A program made the translations under genes and the position numbers. Positions 25,526-37,892 of a DNA stretch of 64,000 nt are shown piece by piece (position 1 is the stretch's first letter; each line of letters opens with the position of its first letter). The stretch lies in contig JBBHKE010000775.1 of NCBI GenBank assembly GCA_037447655.1, positions 225,692-289,691 on the forward strand, read 5' to 3'. The notes beneath the pieces are model-generated. The model was not told the origin of the DNA, did not search any database, and saw nothing but the letters and a program-made list of their open reading frames with translations. This DNA comes from Zygnema cylindricum. Its lineage: Eukaryota; Streptophyta; Zygnematophyceae; Zygnematales; Zygnemataceae.

Positions 25526-25860
25526 CATGCCGCATCGTGTCGGTAGCTCGCGCGCATGATACCCTGCCTGCACGCGCGATATTCCGCGCGCGCACGATAT
25601 AATGCACCCACACGCGATATTATGAATGCACGCGCGATATTTCTCATGCGCGCGGAGTATTTCTCACGCACGCGCAGTATTTCTCAAGCACACACGATAT
25701 TTCGCATACACGCACGGTTTAAAGCACGCGCGCGCGGTATTTCGCATGCACGCGCGGTTTTATGCATGCATGCGCGGTTTAATGCATGCACGCGCGATTT
25801 TAGGCATACACGCACGACTTTGGCACGCGTGCATACTTTTCGTTTACACATGCGATTTCA
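25526..25860. repeat. About 20-bp CG-rich tandem array
   Basis: Around 15 degenerate units of 19-21 bp follow the pattern GTATTTCGCATGCACGCGCG. Alternating purine-pyrimidine CGCGCG and GCATGCA tracts are frequent. Because units are close to 21 bp, open frames persist in several registers, giving repetitive Arg/His/Ala peptides that I do not regard as genes. Confidence 0.85.
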
Positions 25861-28588
25861 TGCCGGTTCATCTATTTATATGTTTCGGTGAAAAGTACTA
25901 ATTTCGTGCTAAACGTTTTGTTTCGTGTGCAGGTTCACACTTTTCGAGTATTTTGTGCGATACCTTTTATTTCGTGCGCAGGTACTACGATTTTGAAGTA
26001 TGGATGTGGAGCATGGTTTGGAGGCGAATCGCGATTTCCGGGCGACGCTTCGATACACTATTTATTTATTTATTTAAGTCGCGAACCCATGTAGGTTCGC
26101 GCACACATGTAGTTAGGGAGGGTTTTTACCCTTGGACAATGGATTTTGTCAGGCGTACGGCAGACGATGTTGGCCGCCTATTGGCCAACATCTTAAGTAG
26201 TTTATGCATGTAAAGTAGACTAGACGTAGGCTAGTTTTGCTTAGGCCTAGCGTAGCTTTTACTTAGCCTAATTCTCAGTCTTAGAGAATTTAGCTTTAGG
26301 ACAAGAATTTTCTCTTGGCGGCGGAGCTTTCTCTTGCTCTTTCTCTCACCGATTGCCCACGTGTCTTTCTTCTCCTTGCTAGCTAGCTGTAGAGGCTAGA
26401 TAGAGTAAAAGTATTCTCCTTGTTTTTTTGCCTTCGTTTTTAATCCACACGGTCTAAGGCCACGTCCAGAAGGTTTCCCTCCAAACTTTGTCATTTGGCG
26501 GAAGTGTGAGATTGGAGATCGTGAGGGAGCACATCTGGACGTTGCTGTGCCTTCATCGGGCAGCTTGACGGTTTGGTTGTGTGTGTGTGTCTTGTTTGTA
26601 TTTCGGTTGGCTTGAAAAGAGTGTATATTTGATCGGATTTCGATTTTCCCTTGTTCCGGTTGGAATATTTCTTGCTTTGCTGTCGTAACGAGATAACTCT
26701 TGTAGACAATGTGATAAAGACCAGAGAGCCTAGTGGCTACCTCTTGGCTTAGCATTCTTGTCCAAAACACTTTTCAAAATCACATTTTCTAAAAGTCTAT
26801 TTTTTTCAAAAAATAAATTATTTAAAATATAAATTTTATTTCATTAAAAAAATATTACCTTTCATATCTAGTATTTATTCTTGTTTTTGTCTTTCTATTT
26901 TACTGCCTATTTACCTTTCATTTTCAGTTTTACTTCTCAGTTTTGTGTGATAAAATAAATCTAAAGGAAAAAAATATATAAAAATTACATCATTTTCAAT
27001 ATAAAATCTATCTTTTCATTTCTAGATTTTCTTCCACCTATTTTTGAGTTGGTATTTTTCCTTTTGATCTGGCTTTATTTTTCTACAAGCTTCATTCTAC
27101 TTTCTCTCCATTATTGCGTTTGCTTTCAGTTTTGCCTTTGAATAAATATTAAATAAATAAATAAATTTATATATTTTAATTTATAAAAAAAATAACCTTT
27201 GTTTTTCTTTTTTGTTTTGTTCTTTCTTGCTTTTAATCTTTGCCTTCTTTCTTGCTGCCACTCTATTTCTGGTCTGCAGATTTAGGTCTGAATCTGTGTC
27301 AGATTTTAGGGTTAATCAGCGAAATGAGGGTTAATCTGCAAAATTAGGGTTTAGCCGCAGATTTAGGATTTGGGCCGCTGATTTCGGGTTTGTACGGATT
27401 TAAGGTTTATTTTTTGGAATCCTTAACCCTAGGTCAGCATATCACCATTCCTTGGTCGCATATTTTTGGTTTTTACAGCGTTGAATTAGGGTTTGGGAAA
27501 CCTTCTTTGCCTATTTTCACCTTAAATTGTGTCACACCTTAAAGTGTGCTCAATAGTCATTGTCTTTCTTTCCCTTGTTGCAAATTCCTTTGCTAGCTAG
27601 TTGATGCTTGGTTTGTGGTGGGTTTGATATTCTCTTTCTTTTCCCCTTTCCACAATTAATCATTCATAAAACCTAGCAAAGTAAAAATATATATTCAATA
27701 TATTAGAACTGCACGAATTATGATATATAATTATCATTGCTTAATAGTTGGGTATAGCGTGGCATAGCGCTGATACGCATACCCTAGCAGGATACTAATT
27801 GCCTCGGTGTTTAGTGGTGGTCCTGGGTAAGATTGTTCGGAATCGAGGCAGATCACGTTCTCGAGGACTCTGCAAAATCCGACTTGCTTCAACCAAGTCC
27901 GGTTCACTTTTAGTACTCACCAGAGTATTAAAAGTGTTAGTAAGTATCCCGATGCCTTCTGGGTATAAGAGCATCACGATATAGTGTGGACACTTGTGTA
28001 GAGGGATCGGTGTGGATTGGTTCTATTATGAACCTTTCTTTTTGAGCATTTACATTCTCCTTGTTTTCCTTGCATGCTATCTGGCCGTGAGTGGCCTTGA
28101 GTTTTCTTGTGACTATTTGGATTGGATTACCTTTTATAGATCTTGCCGTGGGTGGCACTGTTTTGACACTTTTCCGTCTCTGCCGCTGTAGATCTACACC
28201 CGAAGGTGCTTGGATAGTGCTTTGTTTGTCATAATAGATCTGGCCATTCGGCCTTGCCCCATTGTTTGCAAGGTCGAGGTTTTGGTATTCCGGCTTTTTG
28301 CTACATCTGACAACCGATATTGCTAGAGACTTCGTGTGTTCACTTATTTGTGTGGATTGGCCTGTCACTTAACGCACATCGGTTAGGTCATTTTGAAATT
28401 TCTAGTCATAATCGAGGGTTTTCTCTTTGTTTATGCCCACGGATTGAGATAACTTACGTTATCAATCCGGATCTACCCGCAGCGGGACAGTTTTCCGTCC
28501 AACGCAGTTTGATCTTTCTAGTTTCTCCGAGTCTAGGGACACACCGGTTACGATTGCGGCCCCTAGATCTCCGTCAGTTCGGTCAGTA
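25861..28588. other. Non-coding, possibly gypsy LTR and leader
   Basis: This stretch is T-rich with AT-rich low-complexity parts (26.8-27.2 kb). It lies between the tandem array and a plus-strand gypsy-like gag, so it may be LTR and untranslated leader of that element. I could not define LTR ends or a primer site. It contains a 10-bp perfect stem, GATGTTGGCC with GGCCAACATC, near 26165-26192. The TTAGGGTTTAG words near 27345 are not a telomere array. Confidence 0.35.
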
Positions 28589-29416
28589 TTGACCACATTC
28601 TCATCATTATCCTCAGTTTCCTCTAGGTCATACCTAGATAGAACCAAAGGAGACTTTTCAAAGGAAATCTTTTCCCATCCTCTCACATTTCCGTTTTCGG
28701 TCGGTCCAAATTTGGAACCACTAGTGCATTCTTCCTTTGACGACATGGCTTCCTCTTCAGAGAGAGGCATGGGGAAAACGCATTTTTTCTTTTCACGGAT
28801 GAAAGATACCATGTCTTTTCCATTTCTGTATGCTCTATAATACCGAATGCCTGATTTGGCATTTCGCTATCAAGATCGATTTGATCTTCGTGTGGCATTC
28901 TCTCTTCTTGGCCGGTACCTTAGAGGTTCAGCCCTTACATTATATTCCCGGAAGTATGATGCTATACTCGCGATGACAAAATTTATCCCTCCTTTTGCTA
29001 GTACACTAGAGGTCATAGGTCAAGCGGATATTCCATACCACGGCGCTTTTCCCGAGGTCTTAGATGCCCAAGGTGTTGTCCTAAATCCCGCTGTCGTAGA
29101 AATTCCTCGCCAATATGCAGTGGCCGCTCGTGCTGCTGTCCCAGCATGACCAGGGATGATAATTCCATTAGGGGTTCCACTATCTGTTATGTTCGATTTC
29201 TTACAAGCCGAGTATCGGATGCAAAACCCCGATCAGGTGAAAGAATTGATGAATTTCACGCGTAAACCAAGAGAAACCGCCCATGCTTTACGTGCTCGCA
29301 TGGAGACTTTAAGCTTTACCGGACCTAATTCCCGATGCGAAAGTTGTCAAAAATTTGTTGGACTGTTTCCAAATCAATCGAAAGGTTTTATACAAAGTCA
29401 TCTCCCTCAGACTTAC
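28589..29416 (+). pseudogene. Ty3/gypsy-like gag fragment
   Basis: One reading frame with stops near 28841 and at 29147 gives FRYQDRFDLRVAFSLLGRYL, later FDFLQAEYRMQNPDQVKELM followed by NFTRKPRETAHALRARMETL. That layout resembles retrotransposon gag capsid regions with a heavily used binding helix. No pol follows: the sequence switches at about 29417 to minus-strand copia. Assignment to gypsy is by resemblance and is moderate. Confidence 0.5.
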
Positions 29417-31570
29417 GGTGTGAAATTTAACAGCTGAGGTAAGGACTCTATTCTTAATGTAGTTGGCACAGTTCATTGCCTCTACCCAAAATCTTTTTCC
29501 TATTCTCTTGTCGGCCAACTTACTACATGCCCTATCTCCTACTGTTTAGTTTTACCTCTCAGCTACCCCATTTTGTTCCGGGTCATATGGTACGGTTTTT
29601 TGGTGCTGAACTCCCTCATCTCTCAATTATTCCTCAAATTGGTTAGAGGTATATTCCCCCCTATTATCACTCTTTATTCTTTTAATGGGGGTTTCATACA
29701 ACTTCTCACTCCAGGTTTTATATTCTTTGAAGTAAGTTGATGCTTCAGACTTTGTTTTTAGAAAGTAGACTCTAGAGTATCTAGACCAGTCATCTGTTAT
29801 TGTCATCATGAACCTCTTTCCTCCAACCGAAAGTACTTTTGCAACTCCCGAAATATCTGTGTGGACCAAATCTAATACTTTTTCACCTCTATATGTGGCG
29901 GCCTTGGGAAAGGGAAGTCTTTGAGCCTTACCTTGAGCACAGCCACTACAATCATCCATCATTTCATTATCCCCAAACTGAATGCCTTCTACTTCTTTAA
30001 GCTTTTTCATTTCCCTCAATCTATCAAAATGCACATGCTCCAACCGCTTTTGCCAAATCATCAACTTAGGAACACCAACATAGTAAGCATTCTTCTTTTC
30101 ATTACTCAGGTTAAGCCTAAACTTTGATTAGCTACCCTTGTCTGCCGTGAAGTAAACTTCATCCCCATACTTAGCTGTAAAGACTCCCTTTTTAGTGAAG
30201 GTATCAAACTCTTTGTCATCTAACACAGACGTAGAGACAAGGTTTTTACTCAGCTGTGGAATGTAAAGTACATCTGAGAATGTAACTATAGAAGTCTTAC
30301 CCTTCACCAAGACTTTCTGATCTACTGATCCCACTAGATCTATTGCAACCTCTCTCCCATCCCCATACTCTTTCTCTACCGTAGGGATCTTTGTTAGCTT
30401 AGTTAACAGTTTTTTATCACGACACATATGCATCGATGCACCTGAGTCAATGATCTATCCTTCCTGTGGAGCTTCCCGAATCGCTCCAAGGGCAGACTTC
30501 TGCCTCTAAGGGATCTCCTTCTCCTCCATACTCTCGTCAAGAAGAAGCTCCCCATCCTCCTCAGAAGACTCATCCTCGGTTTCTCCTGTCTCTTTTGTAA
30601 CCACAAGTGCCTTTTTCTTCCCTCCGGAAAAACCCCCTCCACGGTTCTCTTGGAGCCTCAGCTCCGACAACTTCACACAATCTGCGATGAAGTGTCCCGG
30701 CTTTTTGCAAAAATGACAAAGACCTTTCGGGGGCCTCGATCCTCCAAAATGATCTCTTTACCCTTTGTACGGTTTCTTCGGGTCTTTTCCCTATCAGTCC
30801 CCTCCTACTGCTAGAGCTTATATGCTATTTCCTCCTCTCATAATCTCCATTGTGTTTTCCTGCACAAGTATCATCCTGACCACTGTGTTCCATTTCCATG
30901 AACTATCAGGCATTTCCTGTACTCGATACATTAAGTTCTCGTACTCATTGGTAACTTCATGATAAGGGTGTTAACTTTCATTTTCATTGTACTTGTCCAC
31001 CCGGCACTTTCCATCTCCATATACAAACAAGAAAGATCATTACAGTAATCTAACATCTGTCATCCTTTGTAAGTGTAACTCACTAGCTTTTTGTAAGCCA
31101 ACTAGAGCTCCTTAATAGTTTAATCTCTATAAATCTCCACCAAACTCACCCACAACTCCTCCGCCTTGTAAATGTGAAGATGAGGGGTGGCCAAAGCTTG
31201 AGTGAGGTGCCTCAGAATGAAGTTCTTCCTAGCCATGTTTACATCCTCCCACATTTGAGTATCGTTCTCCACAGTCTTCACGGTCGCCGCTCCCAGTATT
31301 GTGGCAATAGGAGTGAGGGGTGTCTCTTCCCTTTTCGCTTTTCGGACACACTACTGTCCCCATCATCTGCCTTTCTCCGCTGATGCAACTGTTGCTGCAA
31401 GAAACTTTACTCCTCCAAATCTTGGTGGAGTTCCCGAAGGTGGATGTTTCACTTGTCCACTGACGATACCCCAGTATCGTTTTTCGCACGGAGCTCCCAT
31501 CATCATGGCTTCCCAATAAATGAATCGAGATCCATTGAAGGTGGGCACCCTAGAGGGTGGGCCCATAACC
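29417..31570 (-). pseudogene. Copia B-2 gag-protease-integrase fragment
   Basis: Reading leftward from 31570: primer site GGTTATGGGCCCACC, then gag QVMGPPSRVPTFNGSRFIYW, zinc-knuckle region near 30710, protease region near 30440 (DSGAS partly lost), pre-integrase DDCSGCAQGKAQRLPF, integrase GGKRFMMTITDDWSRYSRVY and DNRGEYTSNQFEE (the conserved DNGGEY is altered). It ends at NYIKNRVLTSAVK, where B-1 continues for some 730 more residues. Several frameshifts and stops are present. Confidence 0.85.
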
Positions 31571-32575
31571 TGCAATTGTGTGTCCTCCTTTGGACGATAG
31601 AATAGAGGAAGCCTCTAGATTGTGTTTAACTAACCCACTTCAAGCCACAATCACTGCTGCCCAAAATGGTAAACTGACAGTTTGACAGCCTCGTGTGCAA
31701 CTTGGACTCCCTTGAGTCCGTAGCAAAAAGAATCACTGAAAACGGCCAACAAGCCGATAAGTTATAAGCCGGCAAAAACGCCAATTTTATACAAATTCTC
31801 AAATGGAGAGAGGTACCAATCTACCAAATTCTTGAAGTCCTAAATCCCTTTCACAACCCCTATCTATTGAAGTAGGAACCAATAAGATCACTGTAGGGTA
31901 CAGAAAAAGTACTATGGCCGATGTACTTTTTGTACGGCCTATGTACGGCAATGCCATTGAGTGGACGCGTGTCCACTTTTAACTTGTCCTTATGTTCCCC
32001 GAAATTCTTGCGACCAAATGTCATCCCTCCACGTGGTGCCACGTCATGCCACGTCCATAAACGCCAAACAGACCATTCCCCGATCTCGGTAGTTATACAC
32101 GCCGTCGGATTAAATCTGACATTAAATGTCCGCCGTCAAAACAAATGTCCGATTCATTTGTTTTCGTGCGAGATAATTTTCGCACTATATAACATTGGTT
32201 CTATGTACTTATGTTCGTCATTCCGTTAATCAGAATCATGATTTCAAAAGTGTTTATATAATTATCAAACCTAATTTATCCTAAGGGATTTCTATGACAG
32301 ACTGGTTAGAGCTAACGGCTACGCCGCACTCTGCTGGTAAGAGGTTCGAGTCTTGCCGGACTCAACCTTTTGTTGAGAGTGACATAAGTCACTCTTTAGC
32401 CCTGCCTGCTTAAGCTAGGACAGCCATGGCTCAGCCACCCTCTTTATCCCTCAGTGACTACGACAAGTATGGTGGGTAGAGAGAGGTGGTGGAGGCAGGC
32501 TGTCCGCCTTTTTCTTTTCCTATTTGTACTAAATTTAGACCTAGAAAATACCATATCAAACTAATGATTTCAACA
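31571..32575 (-). repeat. Copia B-2 5' LTR (family B)
   Basis: It begins TGTTGAAATCATTAG in minus orientation and ends ...ACAATTGCA directly against the primer site. The tRNA-like segment is on the plus strand around 32290-32368 with box B GGTTCGAGTC. Its outer flank (GCCCT) does not match the outer flank of the LTR at 24153 (GTAGC), so the two LTRs may not come from one simple insertion. Confidence 0.85.
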
Positions 32576-33171
32576 GCCCTCAACAAGATAGTTTCTTGAC
32601 TTATAAAGGTGTCTTTGGCTTGATTCTCGCGATGTGTTTATAATCAATCTATTTATTCCTAAAAAAATCGTTTCCTTCATTACTCAGGTAGTCGAGAATG
32701 TACTATGCGCATGAGTTGTTGCATGATAGAATGGCCACTATTAACGTACTAATGGGCTACATTTTGAAATAAGAGATTTTGCATATACTCGTTGCTAGAT
32801 CATAATGCATTGGTGTTTGAAATCCTTGTTTTGACTTGGTTTTCTTTTGATGTAGTTGTCAAGGATTTAAGTAGGACCAATGTTTCTTCCTGTGTGGTAT
32901 TCCATTCGGGCGTGCCCGCTTGGGACACAATGACCACCAAAGAAGAAGATTAAACCCATTGTATTATTTTTTCCCATTTACGATAAATATTGTTGACACT
33001 TTCGAATAGCCCCTTGATGGTTTCCACGCAATATGGTGGAAAAATATTTTAATTTAGGGGTTCTTGAGTCCTTCATCGAGGTTGTGAACTTTTGTTTGTT
33101 ATGGTACTGTAGTGTGCAGTAATGTCGCATAGGTTTTTCTATTTGTAGGGTAATCTCTGGTATATTTAGGG
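32576..33171. other. Unassigned sequence; no gene seen
   Basis: AT-rich sequence without supported coding potential. A 67-codon minus-strand frame near 33000 has no motif. Confidence 0.3.
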
Positions 33172-33490
33172 CATAGTTCAAAAGTAGGTGAAAGTAGGCC
33201 TATACAATATGCCTATTGTACACAAAACATACAATATGGTTTGAAAACCCATATTGTATTGGTCGCAAAATGAAAAATAATAGTAGCAGGGTTGAGTTGC
33301 ACATCGATCAATAGATAATTAAACTTCATGTCTAATTTTTGAAAAACATTCGGACAAATTTTTATTTTTCTGTGAGTTTTGCGGTATTTTTTATTTATAC
33401 CGTCAGATTTGGACGATCCGACGGTCGCTTATCAAAGTAGTGATATAAGAAGATCACATGAAAAGCCCATAACCCAACTTATGATAGGAC
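33172..33490. mobile_element. MITE-like element, copy 3, inverted and incomplete
   Basis: It starts CATAGTTCAAAAGTAGGTG and carries interior words of copies 1 and 2 in reverse order (CCATATTGTAT, then ACCGTCAGAT, then GATCACATGAAAAGCCCATA). About 90 bp of other sequence interrupts it, and the second terminal repeat was not found before the assembly gap. Confidence 0.6.
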
Positions 33491-33644
33491 TTACGTCCGT
33501 GTTTTTTTTTGTATTTTCCGGGTTTTTTTTCTTGCGGAATGTCATCCTACGCCGTGTCAGCTCGCTAAAAAAAAATGTCCCGCGGCGTGCGCTGTACTAT
33601 GATGATACGTCAAATTCGTACGTTTTTACAAGAGTGTGCACAAG

Positions 33645-33654
33645 NNNNNNNNNN
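33645..33654. other. Assembly gap (10 N)
   Basis: Ten consecutive N bases. The true length of missing sequence is unknown, so continuity across it should not be assumed. Confidence 0.99.
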
Positions 33655-35357
33655 GTGAACAAACGTTTATGCTGTGTGTTTAATTTTACAGCTTTGGGAT
33701 TAACTGGTGTATTTATATTTGTAGTATTAGTTGAGATTAAATCATTATGTGTATGCTGTTCTTTTACAAAGAAGTTTATACATGTGGCTGCGCAGTAATT
33801 TTAAGTCGGCGATTCACTGTTGAACGAGTCAGTGAACATCTGCTTTGGTGCGTCACTTTGCTGTAGTGTTTTCATGCCAGGTGAACTATTGTGTAGTAGT
33901 TTGTTACGCTAGGGAACTTTTATAGCCGCCTGCAGCAAACGGGAGGTTCACATCAAGCTTGGTGGAAAGTTTATTCTGCGAGGCATGAAAGCCGCAGGAA
34001 CAATTCTTTACAGCGTACAGCTTAATACAAGACATGCCGGCCGCATATAAAATTTGTAAAGCATGTAACGGCCGTACAGAACATAATTCGACATGCGACA
34101 TTTCTTAACAAGGACGCCGAAAGTACGGAGCGTCTTATTTGAAAGGTGGTTCGAACTACACTTGGAGGGCAAACGACGTCCGCCGATATTTTCAAGGGAT
34201 CGCATTGTTTGATGATGTGTTATCAAGTGGACCGTACTTTTGTGATGTCGTTTCACTGCGTGGTTTCGTCTACAAGTGACTGAGCAAGTTGTCACTTAGC
34301 GGCTGAATTTTAATGACGCGTCGGTGTACATATTTGAAGAAACATTTTCTTGTCGTATGTGTATTACTAAATTAGAGTTGATTATGATGTTTATATTTAT
34401 GTGGTCAATTAGGGTTTCGACATTTTAATTTGTGTGTCGTATTTGCAAACAAGTGTACGCTTACGATTGCTTGACTTTCAGGTGTACGCTTACGATAAGT
34501 TTATTCTTAATAATAGGTTATCATGATTTAACGACTTGGTGGCTCATGGATACTTTGTGATTAGAGTTGTTGGAGTTCACAAGTGTATATATAACAGTGA
34601 GCTGTTAGGAATATTATCATCAATGCTTAGCATGAAAAGTAGGGACTGAATATGTAAACTTTTAGGGTTGCCGATTAGGTCATTCATTTAAATGATATAT
34701 TTATCATCTGATTATACTATTGTTTATATGTGATGCATCCATTTATTACTATTTATATGTGTTAATTTTATGTTTCTTTGATATGCATTGTTAATGCATT
34801 TGTCATAGGGTTTGTTATATTGATTATTACATCAAACCTTAGATGTTATCCTAAGGTTTGTTTATGTTGATTACTCCATCAAACCTTAGTTGTGTTTGTT
34901 ATGTCATACATTGTCTTAGGGTTTGTTATGATAATGGAGATATATTAAGCTTCTATTCCATGAAACCCTAGATGATTTCATGCGTCTGTGTACGCATGCT
35001 TGCTCCGTCTGTGTGCGGATGAATGATTGCATATGTGTATGCATATATGTTAAATGGAGGATGCATTTCATATGATTGTTCATTTGCCCAGCTTTGCTTA
35101 ACATTTTGTTTGATAGTTTGGGTTGCTTCTGCGGTCTATTTTAGACCAAAGAACAACAAGACGCACCCTAAGATTACGATTCTCCAAGTATTCAGGAGAA
35201 GACGTCGACCGTCCGATTACATTTTGGTCTTCATCTGTGAAGCATTCGCTCCATTCGCCTCTGTATTGGTGAACCCACCTCCGTGACTTGGGTTTACCAA
35301 TACCGGACCAGTAAATTTGCTACACCGGACGATAGACACGTGCATAGATGAAAAATG
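33655..35357. other. Unassigned sequence with small inverted repeats
   Basis: No supported gene. Near 34835-34890 the words AAACCTTAG and CTAAGGTTT alternate, forming small stem options. Short coding-like stretches between 33910 and 34280 on the plus strand lack an open frame long enough to assign. Confidence 0.3.
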
Positions 35358-36830
35358 AAAAATACCCATTTGCACCCGATAGTTTTTTTGTCTGGAGGAC
35401 AACCCACCAGCTCCCAAGTATTAGCCTCCATAATTGAAGTCATCATCATTTATGGGTCTGACCCATCTATATTTCTCCGGACTGTCCATTGCCTCCGAGT
35501 ATGACTGAGGCTCATCTGGGTGAGATAGTTTCGTTACCTTGTGAGCAGCCTGTTTTCCTTGTAGTCTTTTGCTGCTCCTCTGTCCTCCCTCAAAGTTCGA
35601 AACTAGAATGGAGGGAAGTTTTGGATTCCTCCGCTCTGTCTCTTCAGCTCCCCTATCCATGGAAGCCAGTTTTGGCTCCTCTTCCTCTCTCTCCTCAAAG
35701 TGTGTAGAAATATGAGGAGATTCCGGTATATCTCCCTCATCTTGGATCTCCCTTGAATCTGCAATCACGTTTTCACTTGTGTCCCTTTTGGGAAGATCTA
35801 AGTCCTCATCACTCTCGTACTCAAAAACTGATTATGATTTACTTAGTGTATTTGAAGGGATCAAAAGTCTTCATTTCATCCATGACAACTAGATGCTTTA
35901 CCAGAATGATATCTTGTTTAGCTAAGTCATAGACTCTATATCCTTTGACATCCTCATCATATCCCACAAAACATCTCGGTTTCCCTTTAGCATCTAGTTT
36001 CCAGTTTTTCTTATCTGTTTTAAGACTGTAAACTTCACTACCGAATACTTTTTAGTGAGAAATATTACGCTTCCTTCCAACCCATCTCTCATAAGGAGTC
36101 ATTCCTATAACAGCTGTAGTGAGGACTCTATTTTTAATGTAGTTAGCATAGTTCATGGCTTCTGCCCAAAATCTTCTTCCTATTTTCTTATCTGCCAACA
36201 TACTGCATACACTATCTCCCAAGGTCCGGTTTAACCACTCAGCCACCCCATTTTGTAATGGATTATTCGGTACAGTTTTTTAATGCTGAACTCCCTCATT
36301 TCTCAGGTATTCCTCAAACTGGTTAGAGGTGTACTCCCCCCTATTATCTCTTTATTCTTTTAATGGGGGTTTTGTGCAACTTCTCACTTGACGCTTTGTA
36401 TTCTTTAAAGTACTTTGGTATTTCAGACTTTGTTTTTAAGAAGTAGACTCTAGATTACCTGGACCAATCATCAGTAATTGTCACCATAAACCTCTTCCCC
36501 CCAACCGAAGGTACTCTTTATAGTCCCCAGATATCTGTGTGGACCACATCTAGTATTTTCTCACCTCTATATGTGGCAGTTTTGGGAAAGGGAAGTCTGT
36601 GAGCCTTACCCATGACACAACCACTACAATGATCTATCATTTCATTATCCCCAAACTGAATGCCTTATACAACACCCAACTTCTTCATTTCCCTTAGCCT
36701 ATCAAAATGCACATGTCCCAACCGCTTATGCCAGATCATCAAGCTCGGGACACCACCATAGTAAGCACTCTTCTTTTCATTACTCAGATTAAGCATAAAC
36801 ATTCCTTGGCTACCCTTATCTGCTGTGAAG
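35358..36830 (-). pseudogene. Copia B-3 integrase to RT-start fragment
   Basis: From right to left it encodes ADKGSQGMFMLNLSNEKKSA, WHKRLGHVHFDRLREMKK, the integrase core, GVAEWLNRTLGDSVCSML (intact copy has ERLNR), NCANYIKNRVLTTAV, the acidic linker and the start of RT (PEKYRWVRPINDDDFNYGG). Stops and frameshifts occur. It continues on the far side of a solo LTR at 38039. Confidence 0.8.
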
Positions 36831-37648
36831 TGGAATTCTATGGGCTCGATTGTCACACAAAATGCGCAGATCCAAAGAAGTTAATCTAGATAGTGTCGAC
36901 TCCAAGTTTATATAAACCTAAATGATTGACCCTTTGACAATCAAAACCCCATTACAACTTCACCTCTGTGAAATAAGACTTTCTGTCTGTTCAGTTCCAC
37001 CACAGAATGCAAAGTTAGAATATGAGTTTTGGATAACATTCCCCACTTTGACTTTCCCTTAGAAAAGCAGCCACCGTGGCAGGCAAAAAAATATGACCGA
37101 CTTCATCCCTGTGTAGTCTGGACTCCTTTGAGTTGGCAACAAAAAGAATCACTGAAATTGCTCCCTTGAGCATTAAGTTATCAATGGTAAAAGATGACCT
37201 ACTTGTACAGATGCTCTCTTGGGAGAGAGAGGTTGGAACCCAAAAATATTATAAGTCCTAAACTACCTCTCTGAGTCTACTACAAGTGTACCTATCCAAT
37301 CAAGAGACTGTAAGGTACAAGAAGGTACAGGTACCGCTGTACTTCTTGTACGGCCATAGTACGGCATGGCTGCTCTGCTGACGCGTGCCAGTTCCTGAGC
37401 GTTCCTCCCTCCGTGTTTCCCGCTGTCCAATCACCCCTCGCCACGTGTCATCCTCCAACATACGCTCAGCAAACCGCCAGAAAACCACTCCGAAATTCCG
37501 GCTCCTCCGCGAGCCATGGATCGCGAAGTCGACATTTGATTACATCTGTTGAAATCCAATGTCGTTTCGTTTCATTATCCGTATATATTGAGTATGTAGA
37601 TTAGTACCACGGCTACATACATTTCAATCTCAATGTGTTCATTGTTTC

Positions 37649-37720
37649 GTCAACGCCTTAGTGGATAAGACGTACGACTATGTAACAATTGCAGACCCTA
37701 GTTCGAATCGGCCCATTGAC
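37649..37720 (+). other. tRNA-like segment 1 in solo LTR (72 nt)
   Basis: The ends GTCAACG and CATTGAC can pair as an acceptor-like stem (six of seven). An A-box-like TAGTGGATAAGACG and a B-box-like AGTTCGAATCG lie at tRNA-like spacing. It is on the strand opposite to the LTR. I regard it as tRNA-derived, not as a functional tRNA gene: the anticodon arm is poorly defined. Confidence 0.5.
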
Positions 37721-37815
37721 ATCATTTTGGTAGAAAGCCTTGTGTTATTATATCATGGTGTTATATTGTAACTACTTAATTAATTACCGGTGCATGTAAG
37801 TCCAACGTTTTAATG

Positions 37816-37892
37816 AGACCTAAGGGATAAGTCGCACGCTATTAGTACGACCCATGTAGTGAGAGACCTAGGTTCAAATCCTACTAGGTTCA
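37816..37892 (+). other. tRNA-like segment 2 in solo LTR (77 nt)
   Basis: AGACCTA at the start and TAGGTTC at the end pair at six of seven positions. The B box GGTTCAAATCC is consensus and sits in a TAGG/CCTA T-arm stem. GGGATAAGTCGCACGC can serve as box A and D-arm. It lies 95 bp after segment 1 on the same strand, antisense to the LTR. Confidence 0.5.

Noticed and set aside
25556-25901. Overlapping open frames of 91 and 111 codons rich in His, Ala and Arg
   Set aside because: They are by-products of the 20-21-bp tandem array, are open in more than one register and lack any start context or motif.
27340-27360. TTAGGGTTTAG words suggesting an interstitial telomere
   Set aside because: Only isolated copies occur, not a tandem TTTAGGG array.
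33910-34290. Coding-like plus-strand stretches including a CKACNGRTEHNSTC-like segment resembling a zinc knuckle
   Set aside because: The frames are short and broken, the spacing is not a clean CCHC, and no neighbouring transposase motif supports it.
37649-37892. Functional tRNA genes
   Set aside because: Stems are imperfect, anticodon arms are unclear and the segments lie inside LTRs, so tRNA-derived sequence is the better reading.
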